Position numbers and translations under genes: made by a program. Shown one piece after another: positions 17,735-26,887 of a stretch of DNA of 64,000 bases. The stretch's first letter is position 1; every line of letters begins with the position of its first letter. The notes under the pieces are model-generated. The model was not told the DNA's origin. It saw only the letters and a program-made list of their open reading frames with translations, and searched no databases. Source of the DNA: Marinobacter salsuginis (GTDB lineage Bacteria; Pseudomonadota; Gammaproteobacteria; Pseudomonadales; Oleiphilaceae); assembly GCF_009617755.1 (NCBI RefSeq), contig NZ_BGZH01000001.1, positions 1,922,001 through 1,986,000 on the forward strand. Direction: 5' to 3'.

Positions 17735-18885
17735 AGCCTGCTCGCTACCGAGCCCGTTTCCTGCCTTGTCAGCGCTCCAGTGATCGCATCCAGCACGGCA
17801 TCAGGGTCAGGCACGGCCTTCGCAGTCTCAGACTCGCCAACACGGCTGAACTGTCGGAAATCAACACTGCCCCAATTCTCCGGATCCGCAATGCGCTGTA
17901 CCTGGTCGATATTGTCACGGGTTGCCGGTTCCAGCTTGTAGCGGAACACATAGTCCGGTGACATATCATCGAAGTCCCGGCCATTGTGGTAGTCATGCAG
18001 GAGGAGCAAGGCAAGCCCACCACCCATGAAATGCCGCCCCAGGCTGACCAGTAACTCCCCGGACCGGATTTTATCCAGGGCTTCGGGTTGCCAGTCGACA
18101 CTGCCCACCAGCAGATCCTGCCCCGGGACCCGGCCGGCATTCCGGGCAGCTTCAATGGCCCCCAGTGCCATGCCATCGCTCGCGCTCCAGACAGCGGCAG
18201 TGTTCGGATAGCGCTCCAGCAGGACTTCTGTTTTTTCCCTGGCCAGCTCACGACTCCAGTTGGCGTATACCAGCTGCAGGAGCTCACTGCGCTGCTGGAC
18301 GGCAGCCGCCAGTAACCCCCGATCCCTATCCTTGGCAGCAGAGGAATCCAGCGTTCCCGAGAGGGCCACCATGGGGATGCTGGTTCGGGGGGCGAGCGCC
18401 AGTTGTTCGGCCTGTTTGCCCAGCAGCGTTACCAGTGTGCGGCCGGCAGCAATATTGTCCGGAGAGAGATGGCCCAGCCAGCTTGGCAAGACGGTTCGCG
18501 GCATACCGATGCTGGCTCGGGCAGCGTCAGGCACATCGGTATTGAAAGTGAACGCCTTTACCCCCGCCCCATCCGCGAGCCTGAGCATGGGTTCGGTGAC
18601 ATTCTCCTTGCACATGAACAGCAGGTAGTCCGGCTTTTCGTCACGGCCCAGCACGTCCTTCGCCATGCGAAGATAGCTGAATCGATGACTCTCCCGGTCG
18701 TACTGAACCTCCAGATCTACCTCGAGATCCTCCGCCACCGCCTCCATGAAACCGGCCACCAGTTGCCAGAAACGGGAGTCGTCCGGAGACAGAAAAACAA
18801 CACTGGGTCTGAGACTGGCGTTTGCAAGAGGAGCTGCAAGCAGGAGCAGGAAACTGATCAACAAGCGGGCTGGATAAGACCTCAT
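17731..18885 (-). CDS. Periplasmic sugar-binding-like protein (PBP1 fold)
   Basis: This is a 384-aa exported protein with a signal peptide (MRSYPARLLISFLLLLAAPLANA) and a type I periplasmic-binding fold like ribose/LacI-type receptors: PSVVFLSPDDSRFWQLVAGFMEAVAEDL at the start, then PDYLLFMCKENVTEPML, VALSGTLDSSAAKDRDRGL and TAAVWSASDGMALGAIEAARNAGR. No ABC permease or sensor gene is adjacent, so it may work as an orphan receptor for a distant partner. The ATG at 18885 is used here; a GTG at 18897 is also open. A second binding protein follows upstream on the same strand, 102 bp away. Confidence 0.78.
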   Translation of the reverse strand: MRSYPARLLISFLLLLAAPLANASLRPSVVFLSPDDSRFWQLVAGFMEAVAEDLEVDLEVQYDRESHRFSYLRMAKDVLGRDEKPDYLLFMCKENVTEPMLRLADGAGVKAFTFNTDVPDAARASIGMPRTVLPSWLGHLSPDNIAAGRTLVTLLGKQAEQLALAPRTSIPMVALSGTLDSSAAKDRDRGLLAAAVQQRSELLQLVYANWSRELAREKTEVLLERYPNTAAVWSASDGMALGAIEAARNAGRVPGQDLLVGSVDWQPEALDKIRSGELLVSLGRHFMGGGLALLLLHDYHNGRDFDDMSPDYVFRYKLEPATRDNIDQVQRIADPENWGSVDFRQFSRVGESETAKAVPDPDAVLDAITGALTRQETGSVASRL

Positions 18886-18987
18886 GAAACAAATCACCCT
18901 CTGGAGGATCTGCCTGGGTTGGCTTTCGTGGAGCCTAAGCTACCGACCTGCCGTGTAACAGACAAGCGGAGATGCGTAACCGAAGTC

Positions 18988-19758
18988 TCAGTTCAGGGAA
19001 GAAGGTTCAGCCGCGGCGGCCGGCTCTTCAAATTCGACATAGAGCTTTCCGGCCAGTTGTTCATAGACGCCGGCGTTTTTCAGGCGCTTCATCTCGGCCG
19101 ACAGGCTTCTGAGGAATTGCCGGTTGGCTTGTGTGTTGTGACAGGTTAGCCGGTCATAACTTTCAAGCAGCGGACTTGCAGGATCGTAGCTGAGCTTGTC
19201 CAGGAACGGACGCACATCGGGAACGGCAGCGATCATAGCGCCAAATCGCTGATGCTCAAGCATGGCCAGATTCTGGGCATCACTCTTGGACCAGACCACA
19301 TCGACATTGTGAGCCTCCAAAACCCCATCCAGATAGGTCTCATGGCCAATGACCGCCCCTACGGTTTTGCCCTCCAGTTTGGACAAAGCACTGACGGGCT
19401 CGTCACCCGGCGGGGTAAACAGATAGTAAGTGAACTTGCCGAGGGGAAAACTCGCGACAACGGCGTCTTCCCCCAGCCGCCGCTCGAGAACTTCGGTAAA
19501 AGAATAGATGCAGTCGGCGCCCCGCTGCTCGAACACCAGCATCGCCCGTTTGTAGGGATAGAACTCTTCACTCACTGTGACGTCCAGACCATCCAGGGCC
19601 CGATAGAGGATTTTCTGGTAAACCCCGTCGCCGTTTTCGGTCAGCAGACTGGTGATGTCCGGAACCGCAATCCGAACGGCCGGATCGGCCACTGCAGGGG
19701 CGCTCAGGATGCTTGCACCAAACAGTAACGCAAGGATAGACAGGAGGAAGCGTTTCAT
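18988..19758 (-). CDS. Extracellular solute-binding protein, family 3-like
   Basis: This is a 256-aa periplasmic protein with a signal peptide ending at about residue 24 (ILSAPAVAD) and a two-lobed amino-acid-binding-type fold. Recognisable parts are AVRIAVPDITSLLTENGDGVYQKILYRALDG, YKRAMLVFEQRGADCIYSF, LEGKTVGAVIGHETYLDGVL and the C-terminal LKNAGVYEQLAGKLYVEF. Such lone proteins, without transporter genes, are common in Marinobacter-like genomes, sometimes serving as sensor input or detached lytic-transglycosylase-like domains. The ligand is unknown. The acidic A/E/P-rich tail is dispensable-looking. Confidence 0.78.
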   Translation of the reverse strand: MKRFLLSILALLFGASILSAPAVADPAVRIAVPDITSLLTENGDGVYQKILYRALDGLDVTVSEEFYPYKRAMLVFEQRGADCIYSFTEVLERRLGEDAVVASFPLGKFTYYLFTPPGDEPVSALSKLEGKTVGAVIGHETYLDGVLEAHNVDVVWSKSDAQNLAMLEHQRFGAMIAAVPDVRPFLDKLSYDPASPLLESYDRLTCHNTQANRQFLRSLSAEMKRLKNAGVYEQLAGKLYVEFEEPAAAAEPSSLN

Positions 19759-19875
19759 ACCACGCGCATCGGTCCATGACGGTAAAAGTGACTATTTTTC
19801 ATACAGGACTGGAAGTATGACAACGACGTTTCACTTGTGCCAGAAAAACCTTGTTAAACCTGTGGGTTTAGCCAT

Positions 19876-19904
19876 AAAAAAAGCACCGGATCGCTCCGGT
19901 GCTT
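19876..19904 (-). terminator. Rho-independent terminator of ahpF
   Basis: On the minus strand a 10-bp stem (arms 19881-19890 and 19895-19904, GCACCGGA core) with a 4-nt loop is followed by a run of seven Ts. Confidence 0.9.
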
Positions 19905-19932
19905 CTCTCTCATCAGGCGGCTGTTTTCTGGT

Positions 19933-21519
19933 TTACGCCGCTTCGCCTTCGCTTTCATCCACGGAGTTGCGGATCAGGAAGTCAAAGGCGCTCAAGGCGG
20001 CCTTCGAACCCTCACCCATGGAGATCACGATCTGCTTGTAGGGCACAGTGGTCGCGTCGCCCGCCGCAAAGACACCCGGAATAGAGGTTTCATTGCGATC
20101 GTTGACGATGATCTCACCGTGCTGGCTCAGTTCGATGTCACCCTTGAGCCATTCGGTGTTGGGCACCAGGCCAATCTGCACGAACACACCTTCCAGGGAG
20201 ATGTGGTGCTGCTCACCGGACTTACGGTCGGTATAGTTCAGGCCATTTACCTTGCCGTTTTCACCGGTGATCTCCGTGGTCTGTCCGGAGGTGATGATTT
20301 CCACGTTCTTCAGGCTGCGCAGTTTCTTCTGCAGGACCTCATCAGCGCGCATTTCGGCACCGAACTCGATCAGGGTCACGTGGCCCACGATACCGGCCAG
20401 GTCGATGGCGGCTTCCACACCGGAGTTACCACCGCCGATTACGGCAACACGCTTGCCCTTGAACAGGGGACCGTCACAGTGCGGGCAGTAGGCCACGCCC
20501 TTGTTGCGGTACTCTTCCTCTCCCGGTACGCCCATCTGGCGCCAGCGAGCACCGGTGGACAGAACCAGACTGCGTGCCTTGAGGGTGGCACCGTTTTCCA
20601 GACGCACTTCGTGGGGCATGCCCGGGCGCGAGGCTGGAATCAGCTTCTCGGCGCGCTGCATGTTCATGATATCCACGTCGTACTCTTTGACGTGCTGCTC
20701 CATGGCCGAGACCAGTTTCGGGCCTTCGGTATAAGGTACGGAGATCAGGTTTTCGATGCCCATGGTGTCAGCCACCTGGCCACCGAAACGCTCGGCTGCG
20801 ATGCCGGTAGAGATTCCCTTACGGGCTGCGTAGATGGCGGCAGAGGCGCCGGCCGGCCCGCCACCAATCACCAGAACCTCGAAGGTATCCTTCTGGTTGA
20901 TCTTCTCGGCGTCTTTCTCGCTGGAGCTGGTGTCCAGTTTGGCGACAATCTCTTCCAGGGTCATACGGCCCTGGCCCCAGGGCTCACCGTTCATGTAAAC
21001 GCTGGGCACCGCCATGACTTCGCGCTGCTCCACTTCATCCTGGAACAAGGCTCCGTCGATGGAGGTGTTCTTGATGTTCGGGTTCAGCACGCTCATGAGA
21101 TTCAGTGCCTGAACCACATCCGGGCAGTTCTGGCAGGACAGGGAGAAATAGGTCTCGAACTCGAACCGACCTTCCAGCGACTGAATCTGCTCAATCACAT
21201 CCTGGGAAGCCTTGGAGGGGTGGCCGCCCACCTGAAGCAAGGCCAGTACCAGCGAGGTAAATTCGTGGCCCATGGGAATGCCGGCAAAGCGGACGCCAAT
21301 ATCGGTGCCTACACGGTTAATGGCGAAGGAAGGACGACGCACATCATTGGATTCTTCGGTGCGCAGGCTGATCTTGGAAGACATGGGTTCCAGTTCTTCC
21401 AGCAGTTCCCGGAGTTCCTGGGACTTCTTGCTGTCGTCATAGGCCGCAACCAGCTCGATCGGCTGCTGCAGCTTGTCCATGTAGGCCTTGAGCTGTTCCT
21501 TGATATTGGCATCCAACAT
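19933..21519 (-). CDS. ahpF: Alkyl hydroperoxide reductase subunit F
   Basis: This is a 528-aa flavoprotein disulfide reductase that passes electrons from NADH to the peroxiredoxin AhpC. The N-terminal tandem thioredoxin-like domain has the Cxx[10 protein letters not shown], the FAD site is [21 protein letters not shown], the second redox CxxC is in [25 protein letters not shown] (which overlaps the NAD site), and the C-terminal FAD segment is [16 protein letters not shown]. The length is close to that of the E. coli enzyme (521 aa). Its partner ahpC lies 1.5 kb away on the same strand, separated by two plus-strand genes. An ATAG-N7-CTAT motif 123-137 bp before its start suggests OxyR control. 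Confidence 0.96.
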   Translation of the reverse strand: MLDANIKEQLKAYMDKLQQPIELVAAYDDSKKSQELRELLEELEPMSSKISLRTEESNDVRRPSFAINRVGTDIGVRFAGIPMGHEFTSLVLALLQVGGHPSKASQDVIEQIQSLEGRFEFETYFSLSCQNCPDVVQALNLMSVLNPNIKNTSIDGALFQDEVEQREVMAVPSVYMNGEPWGQGRMTLEEIVAKLDTSSSEKDAEKINQKDTFEVLVIGGGPAGASAAIYAARKGISTGIAAERFGGQVADTMGIENLISVPYTEGPKLVSAMEQHVKEYDVDIMNMQRAEKLIPASRPGMPHEVRLENGATLKARSLVLSTGARWRQMGVPGEEEYRNKGVAYCPHCDGPLFKGKRVAVIGGGNSGVEAAIDLAGIVGHVTLIEFGAEMRADEVLQKKLRSLKNVEIITSGQTTEITGENGKVNGLNYTDRKSGEQHHISLEGVFVQIGLVPNTEWLKGDIELSQHGEIIVNDRNETSIPGVFAAGDATTVPYKQIVISMGEGSKAALSAFDFLIRNSVDESEGEAA

Positions 21520-21641
21520 ATTCCGACTTCTCCTTTAAATTTCGAAACTAAGTATTTGAAAAAATACGGTGGTCAATTGAAGTTGGTGCAAAGATACGGT
21601 CCGGCTACCCGATGCTCAAATTAATTGACCCAAACTGTTTG

Positions 21642-21656
21642 ATAGAACTTTGCTAT
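21642..21656. promoter_or_regulatory. OxyR-like motif upstream of ahpF
   Basis: ATAG-AACTTTG-CTAT matches the ATAG-N7-CTAT core of OxyR sites. It sits 123 bp before the ahpF start codon in the divergent region. The neighbouring half-site is degenerate. Confidence 0.55.
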
Positions 21657-21722
21657 ATCTTGAGACTTGCCTCTGCCCGGGACTTGACCAATAGCGCATA
21701 TCCACCGAAAGCCTGCCGCAGT

Positions 21723-21751
21723 ATGATGTTGTCATAATGTCGCAACATCAT
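21723..21751. promoter_or_regulatory. Inverted repeat before the DUF3581 gene
   Basis: ATGATGTTG (21723-21731) and CAACATCAT (21743-21751) are perfect 9-bp inverted arms with an 11-bp spacer, ending 26 bp before the DUF3581 start. This could be an operator or a leader hairpin. Confidence 0.4.
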
Positions 21752-21777
21752 TCTCCGGTACCCAGAATAGGCAACGC

Positions 21778-22533
21778 ATGTTTCTAGACCGTTTCCACTC
21801 CGTCCAGGACGGACACGTCGTAATTTCCGCTCTGCAAGCCAGCCAGTTCGCCAAGGAAATCGCCGGGGATTTCAATCCCATCCATGATCCGGATGCCCGC
21901 CGTTTCTGTGTGCCAGGCGACCTGCTGTTTGCCATCGTGCTGGCGCGCTTCGGACTGTCGGAAAACATGACCTTCCGGTTCCGCAGCCTGCTCGGAGAGA
22001 ATGTACCTCTCAAATTCGTCGAAACCGGGGATACGATTGAGGTCTGCGACGATGCCGGCAAGGTCTATATTGAAGTGGCCCGCAGTGGCGCCACAACCAA
22101 CGACCAACAGCTGATCGAGGCCATTACCCGCGCCTATGTGGCGGCCTCGGGGAAGAATTTCCCCCACACCCTGAAACCATTGATGGAGTCGAACGGGGTG
22201 ATGTTCAATCCCGATCGCCCCATGGTGATGTACGAGAGCATGAGCCTGGCTCTGGACAACCTCGATCTTCCGTCCCCTGAGCTCGAATTGCACAACGCGA
22301 CACTGGAAGAGGCCGGCAAGCGCGGCAATGTCTTCCTGGAATACCGCCTTACCGCTAACGGCAAACCGGTGGGCGAAGTGACCAAACGGCTCGTATTAAG
22401 TGGTCTGCGACCGTATTCCGAAGAGGCGATGGCCGGCGTGATTGAAGAGTTCTATCGCCTCAAGGCCCGCGGCGCCGACTATTTCAACAAGAACAACCGT
22501 GGAGACCAGAGCAATGCCAATTCAGCCGGGTGA
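21778..22533 (+). CDS. DUF3581 family protein (MaoC/hot-dog-like)
   Basis: This is a 251-aa soluble protein of the DUF3581 family. Its segment FAKEIAGDFNPIHDPDARRFCVPGDLLFAIVLARFGL resembles the (R)-hydratase/MaoC hot-dog signature D-x-N-P-x-H-x-D, so a thioester-binding hot-dog fold is plausible. No enzymatic role is established. The gene overlaps the following peroxiredoxin by 20 bp, so the two are translationally linked, and it is divergent from ahpF; a link to oxidative-stress physiology is inferred only from that context. Confidence 0.8.
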   Translation: MFLDRFHSVQDGHVVISALQASQFAKEIAGDFNPIHDPDARRFCVPGDLLFAIVLARFGLSENMTFRFRSLLGENVPLKFVETGDTIEVCDDAGKVYIEVARSGATTNDQQLIEAITRAYVAASGKNFPHTLKPLMESNGVMFNPDRPMVMYESMSLALDNLDLPSPELELHNATLEEAGKRGNVFLEYRLTANGKPVGEVTKRLVLSGLRPYSEEAMAGVIEEFYRLKARGADYFNKNNRGDQSNANSAG

Positions 22534-22990
22534 TACCCTGCCAGATATCGAACTTCAGGTAATGGGCGAAAAAGGGCCGGAGAGAATCCGTACCAGCGAG
22601 CTCTTTGCCGGTAAGAAAGCGGTACTTTTCGCCGTACCGGGTGCGTTCACACCGACCTGTTCAGCCGCTCATTTGCCTGGCTTTGTGGTGAACGCCGACA
22701 AGCTGCGCGCGAAGGGCGTGGACACCATCGTGTGCACCTCGGTCAACGACGCCTTCGTGATGGACGCCTGGGGCAAGGCCCACAATGCCGACGAGATCGT
22801 CATGCTGGCCGATGGCCTGGCAGAATTCGCCAAGGCTCTGGACCTGACCCAGGACCGTACCGCCAACGGCATGGGCATTCGCAGCCAGCGTTATGCCATG
22901 ATCGTCAACGATGGCAAGGTGGAGCAGCTACACGTCGACCCGCAGGGGCTGGATCTGACCAGCGCCGAGACCATTCTCGAGTCGCTCTGA
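22514..22990 (+). CDS. Peroxiredoxin, Prx5/AhpE-like group
   Basis: This is a 158-aa thiol peroxidase that reduces H2O2 or organic peroxides. The peroxidatic Cys is in AVPGAFTPTCSAAHLPGF, the Prx5 signature P-G-A-F-T-P-x-C, and VCTSVNDAFVMDAWGKAH and GIRSQRYAMIVNDGKVEQL complete the domain. No second (resolving) Cys is evident at the usual place, suggesting reduction by glutathione or glutaredoxin. The start at 22514 (MPIQPGDTLP) has GGAG ten bases upstream and lies inside the end of the DUF3581 gene. A bidirectional terminator follows. Confidence 0.93.
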   Translation: MPIQPGDTLPDIELQVMGEKGPERIRTSELFAGKKAVLFAVPGAFTPTCSAAHLPGFVVNADKLRAKGVDTIVCTSVNDAFVMDAWGKAHNADEIVMLADGLAEFAKALDLTQDRTANGMGIRSQRYAMIVNDGKVEQLHVDPQGLDLTSAETILESL

Positions 22991-23012
22991 GAGATCGCTT
23001 TTCTTCAGACAC

Positions 23013-23040
23013 AAAAAACCCCGGAAAATCCGGGGTTTTT
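23013..23040. terminator. Bidirectional terminator between prx and ahpC
   Basis: CCCCGGA (23019-23025) pairs with TCCGGGG (23029-23035) around a 3-nt loop. A six-A run precedes it and a five-T run follows, so it can end both convergent transcripts. Confidence 0.9.
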
Positions 23041-23067
23041 CGTTCATAAGCTTTCCGGAAGGAGAGC

Positions 23068-23631
23068 TTAGATCTTGCCAACCAGGTCCAGAGACGGAGC
23101 CAGTGTTTCCTCGCCTTCTTTCCACTTGGCCGGGCATACTTCGCCAGGATGCTTGCGAACGTACTGTGCCGCTTTGACCTTGCGCATCAGGTCGTCAGCG
23201 TCACGGCCAATACCTTCGGCAGTGATTTCCATAGCCTGGATAACGCCGTCCGGATCGATCAGGAAGGTGGCGCGGTCTGCCAGGCCCTGGCCTTCACGCA
23301 TTACACCGAAGTTGTTGGTGATGGTGCCGGTCTGGTCGCCTACCATGTAGTACTGGATCTTGCCGATGGTCTCGGAAGCATCGTGCCATGCCTTGTGGGT
23401 GAAGTGGGTGTCGGTGGACACAGAGAACACTTCAACGCCCAACTTCTGCAGCTCTTCGTACTTGTCCGCAACGTCGCCCAGCTCAGTCGGGCAAACGAAA
23501 GTGAAGTCGGCCGGGTAGAAGAAAAATACTGCCCACTTGCCTTTTACATCGGCTTCGCTGATCTCAACGAACTCGCCGTTTTTGAAAGCGGTAGCGTTGA
23601 ACGGCTTGATCTCGCTGTTAATGATGCCCAT
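23068..23631 (-). CDS. ahpC: Alkyl hydroperoxide reductase subunit C (2-Cys peroxiredoxin)
   Basis: This is a 187-aa typical 2-Cys peroxiredoxin that detoxifies peroxides with electrons from AhpF. The peroxidatic Cys47 lies in [18 protein letters not shown] and the resolving Cys166 in [10 protein letters not shown], both matching E. coli AhpC, as does the length. The N-terminus [22 protein letters not shown] is also characteristic. AAGGAG lies nine bases before the ATG. An OxyR-like ATAG-N7-CTAT element sits about 105 bp upstream. It is not co-transcribed with ahpF, unlike in enterobacteria. Confidence 0.97.
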   Translation of the reverse strand: MGIINSEIKPFNATAFKNGEFVEISEADVKGKWAVFFFYPADFTFVCPTELGDVADKYEELQKLGVEVFSVSTDTHFTHKAWHDASETIGKIQYYMVGDQTGTITNNFGVMREGQGLADRATFLIDPDGVIQAMEITAEGIGRDADDLMRKVKAAQYVRKHPGEVCPAKWKEGEETLAPSLDLVGKI

Positions 23632-23735
23632 TAAAGATAACTCCTTGTTGATGGATTCAATAAGTGGATGAATTTACAACGCTAAAGGTACTGACATGCA
23701 GCGCCGCGATAAAATTGATAATTTCCAAGCCAAGG

Positions 23736-23750
23736 ATAGGCTCTGCCTAT
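23736..23750. promoter_or_regulatory. OxyR-like motif upstream of ahpC
   Basis: ATAGGC-TCT-GCCTAT is a perfect 6-3-6 palindrome that fits ATAG-N7-CTAT, about 105 bp before the ahpC start and just after the transporter stop codon on the same strand. It could also form a small 3'-end hairpin of the transporter mRNA. Confidence 0.55.
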
Positions 23751-23760
23751 TTATGGGGTC

Positions 23761-24978
23761 TTAACCGGCAAGTTCAATCTTGCCAAAGTCCAGAATATTC
23801 TCTTTCGGTGACGCTTTAATGGCAGCCACTTCGGCCCGCTTCTTCGCCAGGATGTAGACGAAACAGCCGAAATACAGTGCGATCACCAGGGCGCCTACCC
23901 ACTGAATCCGGAGAAAATCCAGCTGGAACAGCATGGTCAGACCCACCATCGCGAGGAAATTGAACACCACGTAATTCGCCCGTCCCAGGCGCTGGGCGGT
24001 GAGATTCAGGTTGTCTGTGTACAGACGGATCAGCGAATCCAGTGAGTTCACCACCATCAACACGCCCACCGAGATCATGGCAAGGTTGGTAAACGCCGCA
24101 ATCTGCAAACCTTCCGCATGATAGTGGTAAAGCACAGTAAACCACACACCAATGGCGATGGACGGCACCACCAGCATGGCAATCAGCAACTGCCAGGTAC
24201 GAATACCGCTAACGAAGCGGGCCGTAAACTGACCGATCATGATGCTCCAGGCAAACCACCAGAACAGGTAGAACTCGTGGTAGTCATTGATGGGCAGGAC
24301 AAACTGATGAATGTTGGCAAAGTATTCGCCGATCAATCCGGCGGTGCCGAGGAAATCTGCCGGCGAGCCGGCCCCCATGACAAACGCCCGGAACCACATG
24401 CCCGCAATCAGGGCAATGAACAGCAGGCTCGAGCCCAGACTCAGGATGCGCACATACTTGATCTTGGAGCTGGAGTAGACCGCCAGCCCAATCGCAGCAA
24501 ACACGATAAAGTAGAACGCCGGTACCACGGACTCGCCGTCACCCAGCATGGGCAGATACCAGGGCAGGTTCACCAGCAACAGATAGGCGGTGAAAGCGCA
24601 GGTGCCGATGATCACAACGTTGTTAACGATCTTCACCAGCGGAATTTCAAAGAACTTCACCCGCGGCTCGATGATCGCGAAGTAAAAACAGGTCAGGAAA
24701 TAGAAGCCCCAGATCAGAAATGCCCAGAACCCGAACTCAATGGCCAGCGGGTTGGCAAAACCATACTCCGGGCTGGCAGACAGATCGCCATAACCACCAA
24801 ACTCGGTGAGCGGGAACATGATCAGGCCCACATCAAGACCGGACGTGAACAGTATGGCAATAAAGGTGAAGGTGCGAACCGGCGTGACGCCAATGCACTG
24901 GATGTCCCACCATTTGTACAGAATCAGGGCAATGGCGGCGAAGGTAAATATCAGACCTGCGGATAACCAGAGTGTCAT
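23761..24978 (-). CDS. BCCT family transporter (choline/betaine), short form
   Basis: This is a 405-aa polytopic membrane protein with about ten or eleven hydrophobic segments. The core BCCT element is HEFYLFWWFAWSIMIGQFTARFVSGIRTWQLL, which corresponds to the tryptophan-rich helix and the following R-x-R-T-like loop of BetP/BetT. The family usually has 500 or more residues and twelve helices, so this is a short member rather than an obvious truncation: start and stop are clean and GGAGG precedes the ATG. Being the fourth gene of the betIBA locus makes choline or betaine uptake its likely job. Its ATG overlaps the stop of a 14-codon upstream ORF. Confidence 0.82.
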   Translation of the reverse strand: MTLWLSAGLIFTFAAIALILYKWWDIQCIGVTPVRTFTFIAILFTSGLDVGLIMFPLTEFGGYGDLSASPEYGFANPLAIEFGFWAFLIWGFYFLTCFYFAIIEPRVKFFEIPLVKIVNNVVIIGTCAFTAYLLLVNLPWYLPMLGDGESVVPAFYFIVFAAIGLAVYSSSKIKYVRILSLGSSLLFIALIAGMWFRAFVMGAGSPADFLGTAGLIGEYFANIHQFVLPINDYHEFYLFWWFAWSIMIGQFTARFVSGIRTWQLLIAMLVVPSIAIGVWFTVLYHYHAEGLQIAAFTNLAMISVGVLMVVNSLDSLIRLYTDNLNLTAQRLGRANYVVFNFLAMVGLTMLFQLDFLRIQWVGALVIALYFGCFVYILAKKRAEVAAIKASPKENILDFGKIELAG

Positions 24979-25019
24979 AACGTCCTCCGGTTACTTTCTT
25001 TCTTTTTGATAAACAGCAT
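24975..25019 (-). CDS. 14-aa leader ORF coupled to the BCCT transporter
   Basis: A tiny ORF (MLFIKKKESNRRTL) begins at 25019 with an excellent ribosome-binding site (GAGGAGG, seven bases upstream) and ends with a TGA that overlaps the transporter ATG (ATGA). The peptide is lysine/arginine-rich. Such an arrangement normally means translational coupling; a regulatory or functional micropeptide is also possible. The transporter has its own GGAGG inside the ORF. No homology can be judged by eye. Confidence 0.5.
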   Translation of the reverse strand: MLFIKKKESNRRTL

Positions 25020-25174
25020 GGGTGTTCCTCCTCTACTTGGTTCGAATCGGACACAAACCCAGGACTTGCCTATCCGGCGCCCGAAAACGGCAGAACACCG
25101 TCGCGCTGATAGGGAAATCCTGAGGGCTTGCAAAACCCCGGGCGCGTTGCACGACCGGGCGGGATGACGACGCG

Positions 25175-26860
25175 CTACGCGAGCGCGCGCTTTGCCTGTC
25201 CCGGGCGCTGACGCACCTGCCACTGGTCGTCCATAACCACAGGGGCATCAGAAGGCTGCAGGGGCTCCCTGCCCCGAATCAGGTCGGCTGCCCGCTCGGC
25301 CACCATGATGGTGGGCGAATTAAGGTTGCCGTTCGGTATGGTCGGGAAGATGGACGAATCCACCACCCTGAGATTCCGGATGCCGTGAACCCGAGTCTCC
25401 GGGTCCACCACCGCCAGCTCGTTGGTGCCCATCTTGCAGGAGCAGGACGGGTGGTAGGCGCTCTCCACCGCCTGGCGGACAAACGCATCGATTTCCTCGT
25501 CGGTCTGGACCTCGGCACCGGGCTGGATCTCCGCGCCCCGATACTCGTCCATGGCCGGCTGATTGATGATTTCCCGGGTCAGGCGCACACAATCCCGGAA
25601 GCCTTCCCGATCTGCCTCGTGCTGCAGATAGTTGAAGCGGATGGTCGGTGCCTGTTTCGGATCGGCCGATTGCACATGCACAAAGCCACGGCTTTTCGGT
25701 TTGTTGTGGCCAATGTGCAGCTGGAATCCGTCTCCGTTGAAGGCTTCTTTACCGTCGTAGCGCATGGCTGCCGGCAAAAAGTGATATTGCAGGTCGGGCC
25801 ACTCGACGCCGGCCTTGGACCGGATAAAGCCACAGGACTCGAAGTGATTGGTGGCGCCCAAACCGTCCTTACGGAGAATCCAGCGAACACCAATCTTCAG
25901 CTTGTTCCACCAGTCCAGCTTGCCGTTGAGCGACACCGGCTGCTTGCAGCGGTACTGAAAGTAAAACTCCAGGTGGTCCTGCAGGTTCTCACCAACGCCG
26001 GGTAGCTCGTGCGCTACCTCAATACCAGCCTTTTCCAGTACCTCACGCTTGCCAATTCCGGACAGCTGAAGCAGGTGGGGTGAGCCAATGGAACCGGCCG
26101 ACAGGATGACCTCCTCGGCGGCCTTCGCCTCGTGTACCTTGCCACCCTGCTCGTAACGGACACCGGTGGCGGTTTTGCCGTCCAGCAATACCTTGTGGAC
26201 CAGGGCATGGGTGACCACAGTCAGGTTCGGGCGCTCCATGGCCGGGCGAAGATAGGCGTTGGCAGTGGACCAGCGACGACCGTTCTTCACGGTCATGTGC
26301 ATGGCGCCGAAGCCTTCCTGCTGGGTTCCGTTGTAATCGCCGGTTTCGAAATATCCAGCATCGGAACCCGCCTGGATAAAGGCCTTGTAGAGCGGATTCT
26401 GCATGTTGTTGCCGTTGTTCACACCGAGCGGGCCTTTATCACCCCGGTAATCATCGCCGCCGAAGGCCCAGGTTTCGGCTTTTTTGAAATACGGAAGGAC
26501 ATTCCGGTAATGCCAGCCGGTGGCGCCTTCGGAATCCCATTCGTCGAAATCCCGGGCGTGGCCACGGACATACACCATCCCGTTGATGGAGGAAGAGCCC
26601 CCCAGAACCTTGCCCCGGGGGCAATGCATGCGGCGGTTGTCCAGATACGGCTCCGGCTCGGTCTCGAACTGCCAGGCGTATTTCTTGGTGTTCATGGGAA
26701 TGGACAGGGCGGTGGGCATCTGGATGAAGATGCTCTTGTCGCTGCCGCCGGTTTCCAGCAGCAGCACCCGGTGGCGCGCGTCCTCGGTCAGGCGGTTGGC
26801 CAATACACAACCGGCGGAACCCGCACCCACGATGATGTAGTCGTATCGGTTTTCTGTCAT
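25175..26860 (-). CDS. betA: Choline dehydrogenase
   Basis: This is a 561-aa membrane-associated GMC oxidoreductase that oxidises choline to betaine aldehyde and can continue to betaine. The FAD-binding motif [17 protein letters not shown] opens the protein; GMC signature 1 is in [29 protein letters not shown], signature 2 in [23 protein letters not shown], and the catalytic His is in [11 protein letters not shown], with the C-terminal [30 protein letters not shown]. The length matches BetA. It follows betB by 27 bp and precedes the transporter, forming betIBA-BCCT. Confidence 0.96.
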   Translation of the reverse strand: MTENRYDYIIVGAGSAGCVLANRLTEDARHRVLLLETGGSDKSIFIQMPTALSIPMNTKKYAWQFETEPEPYLDNRRMHCPRGKVLGGSSSINGMVYVRGHARDFDEWDSEGATGWHYRNVLPYFKKAETWAFGGDDYRGDKGPLGVNNGNNMQNPLYKAFIQAGSDAGYFETGDYNGTQQEGFGAMHMTVKNGRRWSTANAYLRPAMERPNLTVVTHALVHKVLLDGKTATGVRYEQGGKVHEAKAAEEVILSAGSIGSPHLLQLSGIGKREVLEKAGIEVAHELPGVGENLQDHLEFYFQYRCKQPVSLNGKLDWWNKLKIGVRWILRKDGLGATNHFESCGFIRSKAGVEWPDLQYHFLPAAMRYDGKEAFNGDGFQLHIGHNKPKSRGFVHVQSADPKQAPTIRFNYLQHEADREGFRDCVRLTREIINQPAMDEYRGAEIQPGAEVQTDEEIDAFVRQAVESAYHPSCSCKMGTNELAVVDPETRVHGIRNLRVVDSSIFPTIPNGNLNSPTIMVAERAADLIRGREPLQPSDAPVVMDDQWQVRQRPGQAKRALA

Positions 26861-26887
26861 ACGCGTTCTCCTCTGTGGCTTGCGGGC

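Noticed and set aside
20119..21624. A 501-codon plus-strand open frame
   Set aside because: It is antisense to ahpF, which is certain; its composition is typical of a shadow frame.
25037..25055. tRNA T-arm-like GGTTCGAATC
   Set aside because: No acceptor stem, anticodon arm or D arm could be drawn around it.
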